Assembly (NCBI GenBank): GCA_003290465.1 | Contig: CP030759.1 | Location: 1,703,144 to 1,767,143 of the forward strand | Reading direction: 5' to 3' | DNA: 64,000 bases | Source of the DNA: Candidatus Sumerlaea chitinivorans | Lineage (GTDB): Bacteria; Sumerlaeota; Sumerlaeia; Sumerlaeales; Sumerlaeaceae | Shown here: positions 19,146 through 27,422 of the stretch, piece after piece | How positions within the stretch are numbered: the stretch's first letter is position 1 | How the letters are laid out: each line of letters starts with the position of its first letter | The notes under the pieces: generated by a model | The model's database searches: none | What the model saw: the letters and a program-made list of their open reading frames with translations, nothing else | Told to the model about the DNA's origin: nothing | Program-made: the position numbers and the translations under genes

Positions 19146-20545
19146 AGTACCGAGCTCTACGATCACAATGTTCACGCTTGAGGGTAGGGTGGCTTTGCCT
19201 ATGTGTCGGCTTTCTTTGGGCTTACCTTGGGGTCAACGCTTGGGGTGCCATGAAGATCACCACCACGCTGACCTCGAGCACGGTGCTTGTTGTCCCGCGC
19301 CCTGAGAAGCGGCCGACCTCTGGAGTCCTTGTCGTTCGCAATGAAAGCCCAACGACCACCGTCAAAGTACGTATCTCATCCAGTAGTGTTCCGGACTTGA
19401 GTTCTTACGAGCGCATCCTTGCGGAGGTTCGTCGTCGCGCAGGCAATAATCGCTCCACCCACACCCTTGCTCGGGCTGCGTACAACCTGATCTCCGAGTT
19501 TCGCCCCTACAACTGGAGCTCCGCTGACATTAATGGAGAATGCGATGATCCCGTCAAACTCCTGAACGTATATGGCTACGGTTTGTGTGACAATGCTGCT
19601 CGGGCATTGGCAACGATCTGGCACGGGTTAGGGATTCCCGCCCAAGTTTGGGATCTGCGATGTCACGTGGTGCCGGAGTATTTTGTAGGAAAGGAATCGT
19701 TTGCGCTGGATCCCGACATGCGAGTCCATGGCTACATTGCAGGGACTTCGCTCACCATTCCCGCACGCGCGTACCATTCCCTAAGAAAGAATCTCCAACC
19801 CGCTGAAATAGAGGACCCGGTTGAGGCACTCATTAGGAGTCAGCGCCTCATGGCAGCTTTGGATCGCGTTTCGACACCCCCACGAGTTGCATTTTGGAAA
19901 CCTCAGGCAAAGCATGATGCCGCTCCTTCCCTGCGACCCGGTGAGGTCATGATCCGCTACCAAAACTCCGATTTAGGTTACTACGCACGGATCAATCCGG
20001 AGCCGCCCCCTGCCTACTCAAATGCCGTGTTTGTGTGGCAACGACGGCTGCCGCCGGAAGTCCCCACCGACGACGACGTAGATGCCGTGACGATTCGCTC
20101 GCGCCTCCCCTATGTTCTGCTTGGGGGATGGATTGATCTCGTGCCGGACAGCGTTTGGGAAATCCCGCCAACAGTCGAGGTCTCGTGTGAAAAACAGAAG
20201 CGCGTGCCCTGCCTCTTTGCGGGTGCTCTTTCAACAACGTCCACCCCAGCCTATCGCTATGCCCTGCCACCTGAAATCCAAGGTTCTTACGAGATTCAGG
20301 TTCATATTACGACCCAAGCAATCCACGCCGATACCTTGCCAGAAATGCATTACAAGCAGGTGCTCATCACTCAGTGCAGTCCTACGACATTCCCCATGTT
20401 GAGTCCGGGTGACGGCGAGGAAGACTTGTATGTTGAGCTGGATAGCGAGGGCCTTGTCACCGTATCTCTTACGGTTTCGACTGAGGACGAGCTGGTGGAC
20501 GACGTCGTTGTGCTGAAGGACGACGAGAACGCGCCTGAACTGTGA
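19142..20545 (+). CDS. Exported transglutaminase-like protein
   Basis: 467 residues from a TTG overlapping the mutT stop (TTGA), with AGAGGAGG about 8 bases upstream, which supports this start. Residues about 12-37 form a signal peptide ending near AWGA. A transglutaminase-like Cys-His-Asp triad is seen: C149 in GYGLCDNAAR, H175 in CHVVPEY, D190 in FALDPDMR. The spacing fits the family, whose members hydrolyse or cross-link amide bonds. The C-terminal half is beta-rich and unassigned, with an acidic tail (DDVVVLKDDENAP). The substrate is unknown; a wall or surface protein is a guess. Third gene of an overlapping trio. Confidence 0.72.
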   Translation: MKYRALRSQCSRLRVGWLCLCVGFLWAYLGVNAWGAMKITTTLTSSTVLVVPRPEKRPTSGVLVVRNESPTTTVKVRISSSSVPDLSSYERILAEVRRRAGNNRSTHTLARAAYNLISEFRPYNWSSADINGECDDPVKLLNVYGYGLCDNAARALATIWHGLGIPAQVWDLRCHVVPEYFVGKESFALDPDMRVHGYIAGTSLTIPARAYHSLRKNLQPAEIEDPVEALIRSQRLMAALDRVSTPPRVAFWKPQAKHDAAPSLRPGEVMIRYQNSDLGYYARINPEPPPAYSNAVFVWQRRLPPEVPTDDDVDAVTIRSRLPYVLLGGWIDLVPDSVWEIPPTVEVSCEKQKRVPCLFAGALSTTSTPAYRYALPPEIQGSYEIQVHITTQAIHADTLPEMHYKQVLITQCSPTTFPMLSPGDGEEDLYVELDSEGLVTVSLTVSTEDELVDDVVVLKDDENAPEL

Positions 20546-20582
20546 GGCGTCCTGCATTGGAAGGTGCATGCCATGAACGTGG

Positions 20583-22130
20583 CTACGTGTCGCCGTCACG
20601 CGTAGACAAGGCACATTCCTCGAGTTCCAGAAAACCGTAGGGTAAGGCGTCCGCAACTTCACTCGCCAGCACCCCTCGCTCGCCGATTGCGCGAGCGCAC
20701 CGAATCGCTGCGCGCAGGTGCACCTGCGCCCCCAAGAGCGCGGCTTGCCATGGCGCCATCCCTTGCGCAAGAAGCGATGCAATCAAGCCCGTGAGCACGT
20801 CGCCCGTGCCGCCTTTGGCCAAGGCGGAGGTCGCCCCCGGAGAAATCCAAACTTGTCCATCTGGCCGAGCGATGAGCGAATCCGCACCTTTGAGCAAAAC
20901 CGTTGCCCCTGTTCGGGTCGCTAATGAGCGCACAGCCTCGATGCGGGCAGCCTGCACCTCGGCCGTGGTTTTGCCCAAAAGACGAGCCATTTCCCCCGGA
21001 TGAGGCGTGAGGACAATTGATTCGCGAAGCTGAGGCAGCTCTTCGGCGAGACAAGTCAGAGCGTCAGCGTCCACTACCATGGGAATGGTACTTTGGCGGA
21101 TCAATTCTCGCACAAGCCGCTGCTGCCGAACTGTGGTTCCTAAACCCGGCCCAATTGCCAGCGCATCGAGCTCCTGCGTACGTCTAAGGATCTCGCCGTG
21201 CGCTTCTTCTGTGAGATAACCTTTGGGGTCTTCCGAGACGATGACGGTGACAGCTTCGGGAATCGCCATCTTGTATACAGGGTTTAGGGCCGCAGTGGTA
21301 AAAAGGTACGCCAACCCACAGCCTGCCCGAAGTGCGGCCCGCGTGGAGAGGATTGCGGCCCCGGCAAACGGCGGAGAGCCAGCAATGATTCCAACTTTTC
21401 CAAAGGTGCCCTTGTGACCAATCGCAGGTCGATGGGGAATCCATGTCCCAAGCCGCGAAGGCGGTTCGTAATTCAGCTCAAGCGCCTCCGAATCCAATAA
21501 CTCGGCAGGGAAATTGATCCTCTCGACAATGAGCTCGCCGACATGCTCCGATCCCGGATAGGTGAGCAGCGCAAGTTTGGGGCATCCAATCGTCACCGTG
21601 AGGTCGGCTGATATCACCGTTCCAAGCGTTTCTCCCGGATGAAGCTCGCGGACTCCTGAGGGAACATCGACAGCAACCACAATTCCGGGAGCCCGTGAAA
21701 TCTCTAAAACAACTGGCTCCCATTCTTGGCGAACAGGCCCCTTCACCCCAGTCCCAAGAAGAGCATCCACCACAACGTCGGCTTGGGCCAGCAAGTCCGG
21801 TAGAGGATCTGGGCCAACGATTGGCACTCCGGCCTGCACTGCACTCGCATAAGCACGGGAGGCGGCCCCCCGCAATTCAGACGGGGACACCACTGCAACG
21901 ACTGTGACATCTGCTTTTGCGAGATGGAGCTCGCGGGCCACCACGTAGCCATCCCCTGCGTTATTGCCTTTCCCACACACGACGCAAACGCGCTCAGGAG
22001 AGAACCGATCGCGGATCACGCGGGCCACGGCACGGCCGGCTTCGTTCATTAGGCAGTCTTCGGAGATGCCAAACTCTGCTTGGGCACGCCGATCAATTTC
22101 GCTCATCTGGGCAGCTGTGACGACCTTCAT
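20583..22130 (-). CDS. nnrD: Bifunctional NAD(P)H-hydrate epimerase / ADP-dependent dehydratase
   Basis: Repairs hydrated NADH and NADPH. The N-terminal YjeF_N epimerase domain (about 1-215) has SEIDRRAQAEFGISEDCLMNE-type sequence and CGKGNNAGDGYVVAREL. The C-terminal kinase-like dehydratase domain has AIGPGLGTT, LTPHPGEMARLLG, LLKGADSLIA and KGGTGDVLTG, its catalytic core. From ATG 22130 it is 515 residues, the normal fused length; the frame stays open to 22355, but that extension is not family-like. Convergent with the transglutaminase-like gene and divergent from an NrtR-like NUDIX gene. Confidence 0.94.
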   Translation of the reverse strand: MKVVTAAQMSEIDRRAQAEFGISEDCLMNEAGRAVARVIRDRFSPERVCVVCGKGNNAGDGYVVARELHLAKADVTVVAVVSPSELRGAASRAYASAVQAGVPIVGPDPLPDLLAQADVVVDALLGTGVKGPVRQEWEPVVLEISRAPGIVVAVDVPSGVRELHPGETLGTVISADLTVTIGCPKLALLTYPGSEHVGELIVERINFPAELLDSEALELNYEPPSRLGTWIPHRPAIGHKGTFGKVGIIAGSPPFAGAAILSTRAALRAGCGLAYLFTTAALNPVYKMAIPEAVTVIVSEDPKGYLTEEAHGEILRRTQELDALAIGPGLGTTVRQQRLVRELIRQSTIPMVVDADALTCLAEELPQLRESIVLTPHPGEMARLLGKTTAEVQAARIEAVRSLATRTGATVLLKGADSLIARPDGQVWISPGATSALAKGGTGDVLTGLIASLLAQGMAPWQAALLGAQVHLRAAIRCARAIGERGVLASEVADALPYGFLELEECALSTRDGDT

Positions 22131-22277
22131 AGTGCTTCGAAAATCAGAGACCGGTAGGGGCGTTTGCAAGCCCTTTGGTAGGCTCAGGATTAGGCTTTTG
22201 GATCGCACCAACGGGACCCCAGCGTTCCATTCGCACGGCCGGGTGCGGCTCAAGACAGGCTCGCCCCCAGGCACATA

Positions 22278-22294
22278 CTTCCAACGGATGGAAG
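22278..22294. promoter_or_regulatory. Inverted repeat CTTCCA-N5-TGGAAG, candidate operator
   Basis: Perfect 6-bp dyad with a 5-base spacer in the divergent gap between nnrD and the NrtR-like gene, 13 bases before a perfect 10-bp palindrome (22307-22316). Position and symmetry suit a dimeric repressor; assignment to NrtR is inference. Confidence 0.35.
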
Positions 22295-22306
22295 CTGACA
22301 TTTTTG

Positions 22307-22316
22307 CTTTGCAAAG
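22307..22316. repeat. 10-bp palindrome CTTTGCAAAG
   Basis: Perfect palindrome in the nnrD / NUDIX divergent gap; identical to the one at 9891-9900. AT-rich sequence follows (GATAATAAAAATTT), which could be part of a promoter. Confidence 0.4.
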
Positions 22317-22410
22317 GTTCGATAATAAAAATTTCTCAATTGCGAGACTTGACAAGGCGATTGCAGTTGTGGCGTCAGTCCAATGTTGTGACTATTTGAG
22401 AGGACGGCAA

Positions 22411-23121
22411 GTGGCACGGAAAAAGGTATCTGAGACAAAGGACGAGCAGGGTTCTTCCCTGCAGCGAATCATTGTCACCACCGACGTAGTGCTGTTCACG
22501 TTCGAGGATCAACAGCTGAAAGTGCTGCTGGTGCGCCGGGCAACGCCACCGTTTGAGGGCATGTGGGCATTTCCCGGGGGACTCCTCGAAGAGAACGAGG
22601 AGCTCGAGGAATGTGCGGCGCGTGAGCTCAAGGAAGAGACCGGTATCACGGGGGCGCGCTTGCGCCAATTTGGGGCCGTCGGCACCGTGGGTCGCGATCC
22701 CCGTGGGCGCTCGGTCACCGTGGTATACTATGGCGCAGTCCCAGCGGAGGTTTCTAAGCCCCAACCAGCGGACGAAGTGGATGAGGCCCAGTTCCACGCA
22801 GTGAAACGTCGCCCAAAGCTCGCTTTTGATCACGAACAAATACTGAAGACCATCCTCAACCAGTTGCGCAGCGATATCACCCGCAGCGAGATTCTCTTCG
22901 ACTTCTTCCGTTCCGTGATCCCCTCGGCAGACATGCTTGCCCTCATCGAGCAAATATGGGGCACAACAGCCGACCGGCGACGTTGGGAAGGGTGGATGCA
23001 TAGCCTGCCTTTCCTCCAGGAAATGAGCGGCGGGGAATGTTTTCGCCTCGACCGCACCGAGATGCGTCGCTGGATGCGAAATCACACACTCGACGTTGCC
23101 TCGCTATTCCCAAGCCTCTAA
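22411..23121 (+). CDS. NUDIX hydrolase with winged-helix-like C-terminus, NrtR-like
   Basis: 236 residues from GTG 22411, which has GAGAGG about 9 bases upstream; an ATG at 22288 in the same frame is a longer alternative. The N-terminal NUDIX domain has IVTTDVVLFTFEDQQLKVLLV and a complete Nudix box GLLEENEELEECAAREL then KEETGI. The C-terminal about 90 residues (FDHEQILKTILNQLR, ADMLALIEQIWG, DRRRWEGWM) match the pattern of the winged-helix domain of NrtR, the ADP-ribose-sensing regulator of NAD synthesis. The intact box means hydrolysis may be retained, unlike many NrtRs. The divergent NAD(P)HX-repair gene fits. A plain ADP-ribose pyrophosphatase is the alternative. Confidence 0.75.
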   Translation: MARKKVSETKDEQGSSLQRIIVTTDVVLFTFEDQQLKVLLVRRATPPFEGMWAFPGGLLEENEELEECAARELKEETGITGARLRQFGAVGTVGRDPRGRSVTVVYYGAVPAEVSKPQPADEVDEAQFHAVKRRPKLAFDHEQILKTILNQLRSDITRSEILFDFFRSVIPSADMLALIEQIWGTTADRRRWEGWMHSLPFLQEMSGGECFRLDRTEMRRWMRNHTLDVASLFPSL

Positions 23122-23436
23122 ACCCCTAAACAAGATTAGCTGTGCCAAAACCGTGTGGGTGGGGCGGGGGTGAGGTGCTATTCCGCTTGAGGCATTGGGC
23201 GTGCACACGTGGTTTTTGTCCCGGCACAGTGACTCGAAGGGGGCTATGCAAAACTGGCAATAGGGTTCCTTAATTTCCTCACCGAATTGGCTCCGTGTGA
23301 CTGCGGACTCAACGGTCCACGATCTTTGTTCCTTTCCCCAAAGAACTGTGCCTCCCGGGCGAAAGATGGGATTTCGCGTTGACCTTCTCGGGGCGAAGAC
23401 CGGTATTAGCTGACTGAAATTTGAGATTGGCAATTC
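23122..23436. other. Intergenic stretch without recognised gene
   Basis: 315 bases between the NUDIX gene and folC, both on the plus strand. A G-rich run (GTGGGTGGGGCGGGGGTGAGG) lies near 23155-23175. No tRNA, terminator or convincing promoter is seen. A minus-strand frame here encodes a few cysteines but runs into folC and lacks family features. Confidence 0.5.
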
Positions 23437-25029
23437 GTGAGCCCAATTCGTACATATTCGGAAGCAGAAGCGTTCCTCAGAGAATTCATCAACTACGAGC
23501 AACTCGCAGGTGGAAGCGGAGGTTTTCGTTACGACACGAAAGCCTTTGATCTTGAACGATTCCGCGCGCTGCTCGCCAAGTTAGGCTCTCCGCAGTTCTG
23601 TGCCCCTGTTTTCCACGTTGCAGGCACGAAAGGCAAAGGTTCCACATGTGCTATTCTTGCCGAGATACTCAGGGCGTCGGGCTACCGAGTGGGCCTGTTC
23701 ACGTCCCCGCATATTGAAAGCTTCCGGGAACGCATTCAGGTGAACGGGATCCCCATCTCAGAAACCGACTTCTGCGATGTCCTCGACTACGTTGCGAGGG
23801 TTCGCCTGAAAGATCGCAGTGGAACCGAGGGCGGGTTTCGCACCGTTTTTGAGCTCCTAACCGCAAGTGCATTTCTTTACTTTTCCCGAACGCAGTGCGA
23901 CGTTATGGTGGTGGAAACTGGTCTGGGGGGCCGGTTAGATGCAACGAATGTGTTTTCGAACCCACTGGCCGATAAACGACGTTACTTTGCCCTCACGAAT
24001 ATCATTACATCAATCGGTTTAGACCATACGGAAATTCTCGGTCCGACAATCGAGAAGATTGCTTGGGAAAAGGCTGGCATCATTCATGAGAACTCCATGG
24101 TGATTGTCTCACCACAATCTTGTCAATACGGATCTGCGGAGGCTGCCCATTCTGTCAGCTCGGAGGACCGTTCAAAAGACTCGAGTGCGGAGAGTTTTGA
24201 GCATTGGGCCTCGACGATTCGCGAGGTTATAACCCAACGGGCGGGACAAGTTGGAGCGGTCGGGCCTTATTTCACCGAAGATTTTCTTCAGTGGAGCGAT
24301 CTTGAGATCGGGGAATACACTTACCAAGGCTCTCCGCCGGCACGACGTTGCCAAATCAAATTGCGGCCGGGAGTTGAGGATGTCATTCCACAGAGTGGCC
24401 TTCTTGATGCTGTAAGAACTGGACTTGACATTAGACCGACCCTTCTTGGGGGTCATCAGGAGTTGAACCTCGCCGGAGCGATTGCTGCACTGCTCTTCGC
24501 AGCAGGTCGGGGAGGCATTCAAGTTACTCCAGAGGCTGTGTTGCGTGGTGCCGAACACGTGCAATGGCCGGGCCGGTTTGAGGTGCTCTGTTCTTCACCT
24601 CCAGTAATCGTGGACGGGGCCCATTGTGAACTGTCCACGCACGCGTTAGTACAGACGTACTGTGACCTGTGGAAAGGTCGTCCGGCTCGCATTATTTTGG
24701 GGGTCATGCGCGACAAGAACCTTATGACAATAGCTGCCGCCTTGAGACGAAAAGACTTTGCGATTGCCAAGATCTACACATGCACGCCGTCAAGCCCACG
24801 GGCACGCTCTGCATCGGAGACCGCTGAGATTTGCGCTCAGGTACTCAGGCGTCCCGTGGCAGCTTACCCAACGATTGGGGACGCGTTGCGGGCGGCTTGG
24901 TCTGAGCGCGAGAAGAAAGAAGCGATACTCTGCTTCGGTTCGCTCTATCTCGTTGGGCCGGCCCGAAGGGCACTCCGAAATTTGCTCGCGGAGGATTCTG
25001 AGCAACACGCGTCAAGCCCTGAGAGATGA
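23437..25029 (+). CDS. folC: Folylpolyglutamate synthase / dihydrofolate synthase FolC
   Basis: Mur-ligase-like ATPase that adds glutamates to (dihydro)folate. Seen: YDTKAFDLERFRALLAKLG, P-loop VAGTKGKGSTCA, TSPHIESFRERIQVNG, and VVETGLGGRLDATN. The C-terminal domain includes PPVIVDGAHCELS, where the family usually has DGAHNP, and GVMRDKN. At 530 residues it is longer than the usual 420-450, with extra sequence around residues 220-300 (SSEDRSKDSSAES and beyond). GTG start at 23437. No other folate genes nearby. The enlarged middle and the Cys in place of Asn after DGAH deserve note, but the family is clear. Confidence 0.92.
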   Translation: MSPIRTYSEAEAFLREFINYEQLAGGSGGFRYDTKAFDLERFRALLAKLGSPQFCAPVFHVAGTKGKGSTCAILAEILRASGYRVGLFTSPHIESFRERIQVNGIPISETDFCDVLDYVARVRLKDRSGTEGGFRTVFELLTASAFLYFSRTQCDVMVVETGLGGRLDATNVFSNPLADKRRYFALTNIITSIGLDHTEILGPTIEKIAWEKAGIIHENSMVIVSPQSCQYGSAEAAHSVSSEDRSKDSSAESFEHWASTIREVITQRAGQVGAVGPYFTEDFLQWSDLEIGEYTYQGSPPARRCQIKLRPGVEDVIPQSGLLDAVRTGLDIRPTLLGGHQELNLAGAIAALLFAAGRGGIQVTPEAVLRGAEHVQWPGRFEVLCSSPPVIVDGAHCELSTHALVQTYCDLWKGRPARIILGVMRDKNLMTIAAALRRKDFAIAKIYTCTPSSPRARSASETAEICAQVLRRPVAAYPTIGDALRAAWSEREKKEAILCFGSLYLVGPARRALRNLLAEDSEQHASSPER

Positions 25030-25416
25030 GCTTAAAAAGGCCTCTGGCGATACAAGACACAGTAGCTCGAGCATCTCCGGCCTCGCTATCGCATGGACGT
25101 GAATCGCCGAGGCGTCGAAAGCATCCCATGCAAAGATTGGTAAATGTTTATACTTGTCTTTCAATCAAGACAAGACAATGTCCCACCATTTATCTGGGAA
25201 CGTGGAAAGCGGCAGAGGGGGGCGCAAGATCACATGCAGGACAGAGCTATCTGATAACAGTCGCAATTTGGTCGCCGCGGGGGCACGCTCCGACCCTGTC
25301 CAAAAGCTCGCGCGTTTCTCCGCAGGAGGGGCGCCGTAGCTTGTTCGCGCTATCCCGACGTTTCGTCCCAGCCCGATCTTGGGTGGAAACGCCTTCGGAA
25401 AAACATCCCAGAGAGA
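25030..25416. other. Intergenic stretch between convergent folC and lepA
   Basis: 387 bases between two convergent stops. It holds one perfect hairpin (25153-25174) and no tRNA or credible gene; an open frame of 139 codons across it has no recognisable features and runs into lepA. Confidence 0.5.
25153..25174. terminator. Perfect 8-bp hairpin CTTGTCTT / AAGACAAG, possible bidirectional terminator
   Basis: An 8-bp perfect stem with a 6-base loop (TCAATC) between convergent folC and lepA. Location suits a terminator, but no U-run follows on either strand and the stem is not GC-rich, so it may be another structure. Confidence 0.35.
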
Positions 25417-27216
25417 TTAAGTCTCAACACGCAAGACAGCCATGAACGCCTCTTGGGGAATCTCGACCTTCCCGATTTGTTTCATGCGCTTCTTCCCCTC
25501 TTTTTGCTTTTCGAGGAGTTTGCGCTTGCGGGTGATGTCGCCGCCGTAACACTTGGCCGTGACGTTCTTACGCAGAGCCTTTACGGTTTCACGGGCGAGG
25601 ATTTTTCCGCCTATGGCTGCTTGGATTGCGACGTCGAACAGCTGACGTGGAACGAGTTCGCGGAGTTTTCCTACGAGCGCCCGCCCACGGTGATAAGCTT
25701 GGTCGCGATGGACAATCACTGACAGGGCGTCCACCACCTCGCCATTGATGAGAATGTCGAGCTTGACCATGTCCGCGGGGCGGTAATCCGCCAACTCATA
25801 GTCGAACGACGCATAGCCTTGGGAGACGGACTTGAGCTTGTCGTAGAAATCGAGGATGACCTCCCCCAACGGCAACTCGTATTCCAAGAGCACCCGACTC
25901 TCAGTAATGTAGTGCATTTGACGCTGGACCCCGCGCTTGTTTTGGCACAGAGTCATAATCGCGCCGAGGTACTGGGGAGGAGTGATGATTCGGGCCACAA
26001 TGTAAGGTTCTTCTATTGACGCAATTTGACCCGGGTCGGGCATCTTCACCGGATTGTCCACATACACGACTTCTCCGTTGCGTTTCGTGATGCGGTAGAT
26101 TACGCTTGGCGCAGTCGTAAGAAGGTGCATATTGAATTCGCGCTCCAAGCGCTCCTGCACAATTTCCATGTGAAGCAATCCCAAGAACCCACAACGGAAG
26201 CCAAAGCCCAGAGCGGCCGACGTTTCCGGCTCAAAAAAGAAACTCGAATCGTTTAGCTTGAGCTTCTCGATGGCGTCCTTGAGGTCATCATAGTCATCTG
26301 AATTGATCGGATACAGGCCTGCGAAGACGACCGGGCGCGCTTCCTTGTAGCCTGGCAATGGTTCGGCGGCAGGACGCCGGGCGTGGGTGATGGTGTCGCC
26401 GACACGAACGTTCGCAACTTCCTTGATATTTGCGATGACGTAGCCGACTTCACCCGCGCTAAGTTCTTCGCACTGACACATTTTCGGGGTAAAGAACCCG
26501 ACTTCGTCCACCTCGTAGTCGGCCTGGGTGGACATCACTCGGATGCGGTCGCCCTTGCGCAAGACCCCATCCACGACGCGCACGTAAGTGACAACACCAC
26601 GGAAACTGTCGTATTTCGAATCAAAGATTAGAGCGCGAAGCGGAGCATTCCGGTCACCCTTCGGGTGCGGGATGCGCTTTACCACCGCCTCGAGAATCTC
26701 ATCTGTCCCAATGCCAAGTTTTGCACTTGCCAAAATTGCATTGGAGGCGTCGATGCCAATGACCTGTTCGATTTGCTGCTTGACAAGTTCTGGGTCTGCC
26801 CCAGGAAGATCAATCTTGTTGATCACGGGGATAATCTCAAGGTTCCCATCAATGGCAAGATAAACGTTTGCCAATGTTTGGGCCTCGACACCTTGCACAG
26901 CGTCCACAACCAGCAAGGCTCCCTCGCAGGCGGCGAGGCTTCTCGAGACCTCGTAAGTGAAGTCCACGTGGCCGGGAGTGTCAATGAGGTTCAGCTCATA
27001 GGTCTTGCCATCCGACGCGGTGTAGGGCAAGCGCACAGCTTGGGCTTTGATCGTGATGCCACGCTCGCGCTCCAGATCCATGGAATCCAAGAGCTGGTCA
27101 CGCATTTCGCGGGCGCTGACTACCTGAGTGCGCTCAATGAGGCGGTCAGCCAACGTGCTCTTGCCATGATCAATGTGCGCAATGATGCAGAAATTTCGGA
27201 TAAGTGTCTGATCCAT
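25417..27216 (-). CDS. lepA: Elongation factor 4 (LepA)
   Basis: Ribosome-associated GTPase that can back-translocate stalled ribosomes and affects initiation and 30S assembly. Seen: G1 [24 protein letters not shown]3 DTPGHVDF, G4 NKIDLPGA, and the LepA-specific C-terminal domain ([21 protein letters not shown]). Length of 599 residues is standard and all domains are in order. ATG 27216 has no strong ribosome site. Same strand as glgP, whose stop lies 206 bases upstream. Confidence 0.97.
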   Translation of the reverse strand: MDQTLIRNFCIIAHIDHGKSTLADRLIERTQVVSAREMRDQLLDSMDLERERGITIKAQAVRLPYTASDGKTYELNLIDTPGHVDFTYEVSRSLAACEGALLVVDAVQGVEAQTLANVYLAIDGNLEIIPVINKIDLPGADPELVKQQIEQVIGIDASNAILASAKLGIGTDEILEAVVKRIPHPKGDRNAPLRALIFDSKYDSFRGVVTYVRVVDGVLRKGDRIRVMSTQADYEVDEVGFFTPKMCQCEELSAGEVGYVIANIKEVANVRVGDTITHARRPAAEPLPGYKEARPVVFAGLYPINSDDYDDLKDAIEKLKLNDSSFFFEPETSAALGFGFRCGFLGLLHMEIVQERLEREFNMHLLTTAPSVIYRITKRNGEVVYVDNPVKMPDPGQIASIEEPYIVARIITPPQYLGAIMTLCQNKRGVQRQMHYITESRVLLEYELPLGEVILDFYDKLKSVSQGYASFDYELADYRPADMVKLDILINGEVVDALSVIVHRDQAYHRGRALVGKLRELVPRQLFDVAIQAAIGGKILARETVKALRKNVTAKCYGGDITRKRKLLEKQKEGKKRMKQIGKVEIPQEAFMAVLRVET

Positions 27217-27323
27217 GAGCCGCGCATAAATACGAGGGCGGAACGCTCCTCATTCGGTAAATCCCGACCACAGACGATGCTTTGAGTTCAGCTTGGCCAA
27301 CACTCTGATTAAACAAGCTCGCA

Positions 27324-27377
27324 GACCGGGTTTTGTTCTACGGAGCATTGCTTGCCCTGCGTGGCAACCGTCCGGTC
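27324..27377 (-). other. Nested inverted repeats in the glgP-lepA gap
   Basis: GACCGG at 27324-27329 pairs with CCGGTC at 27372-27377; inside it TTGCC (27352-27356) pairs with GGCAA (27363-27367) across a 6-base loop. A transcript running from glgP into lepA could fold here. No U-run; function unknown. Confidence 0.3.
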
Positions 27378-27422
27378 GCACACAGGAGAGTGACTCAGAG
27401 GCCAAACAAATCTTAGTGAGGT

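Noticed and set aside
23104-23502. Minus-strand frame of 132 codons with a few cysteines
   Set aside because: Overlaps the folC start and NUDIX end, no family features, no ribosome site; cysteines are not in a convincing pattern.
25026-25445. Plus-strand frame of 139 codons in the folC-lepA gap
   Set aside because: Low-information sequence rich in Arg/Ser/Pro, runs into lepA, no domain or signal.
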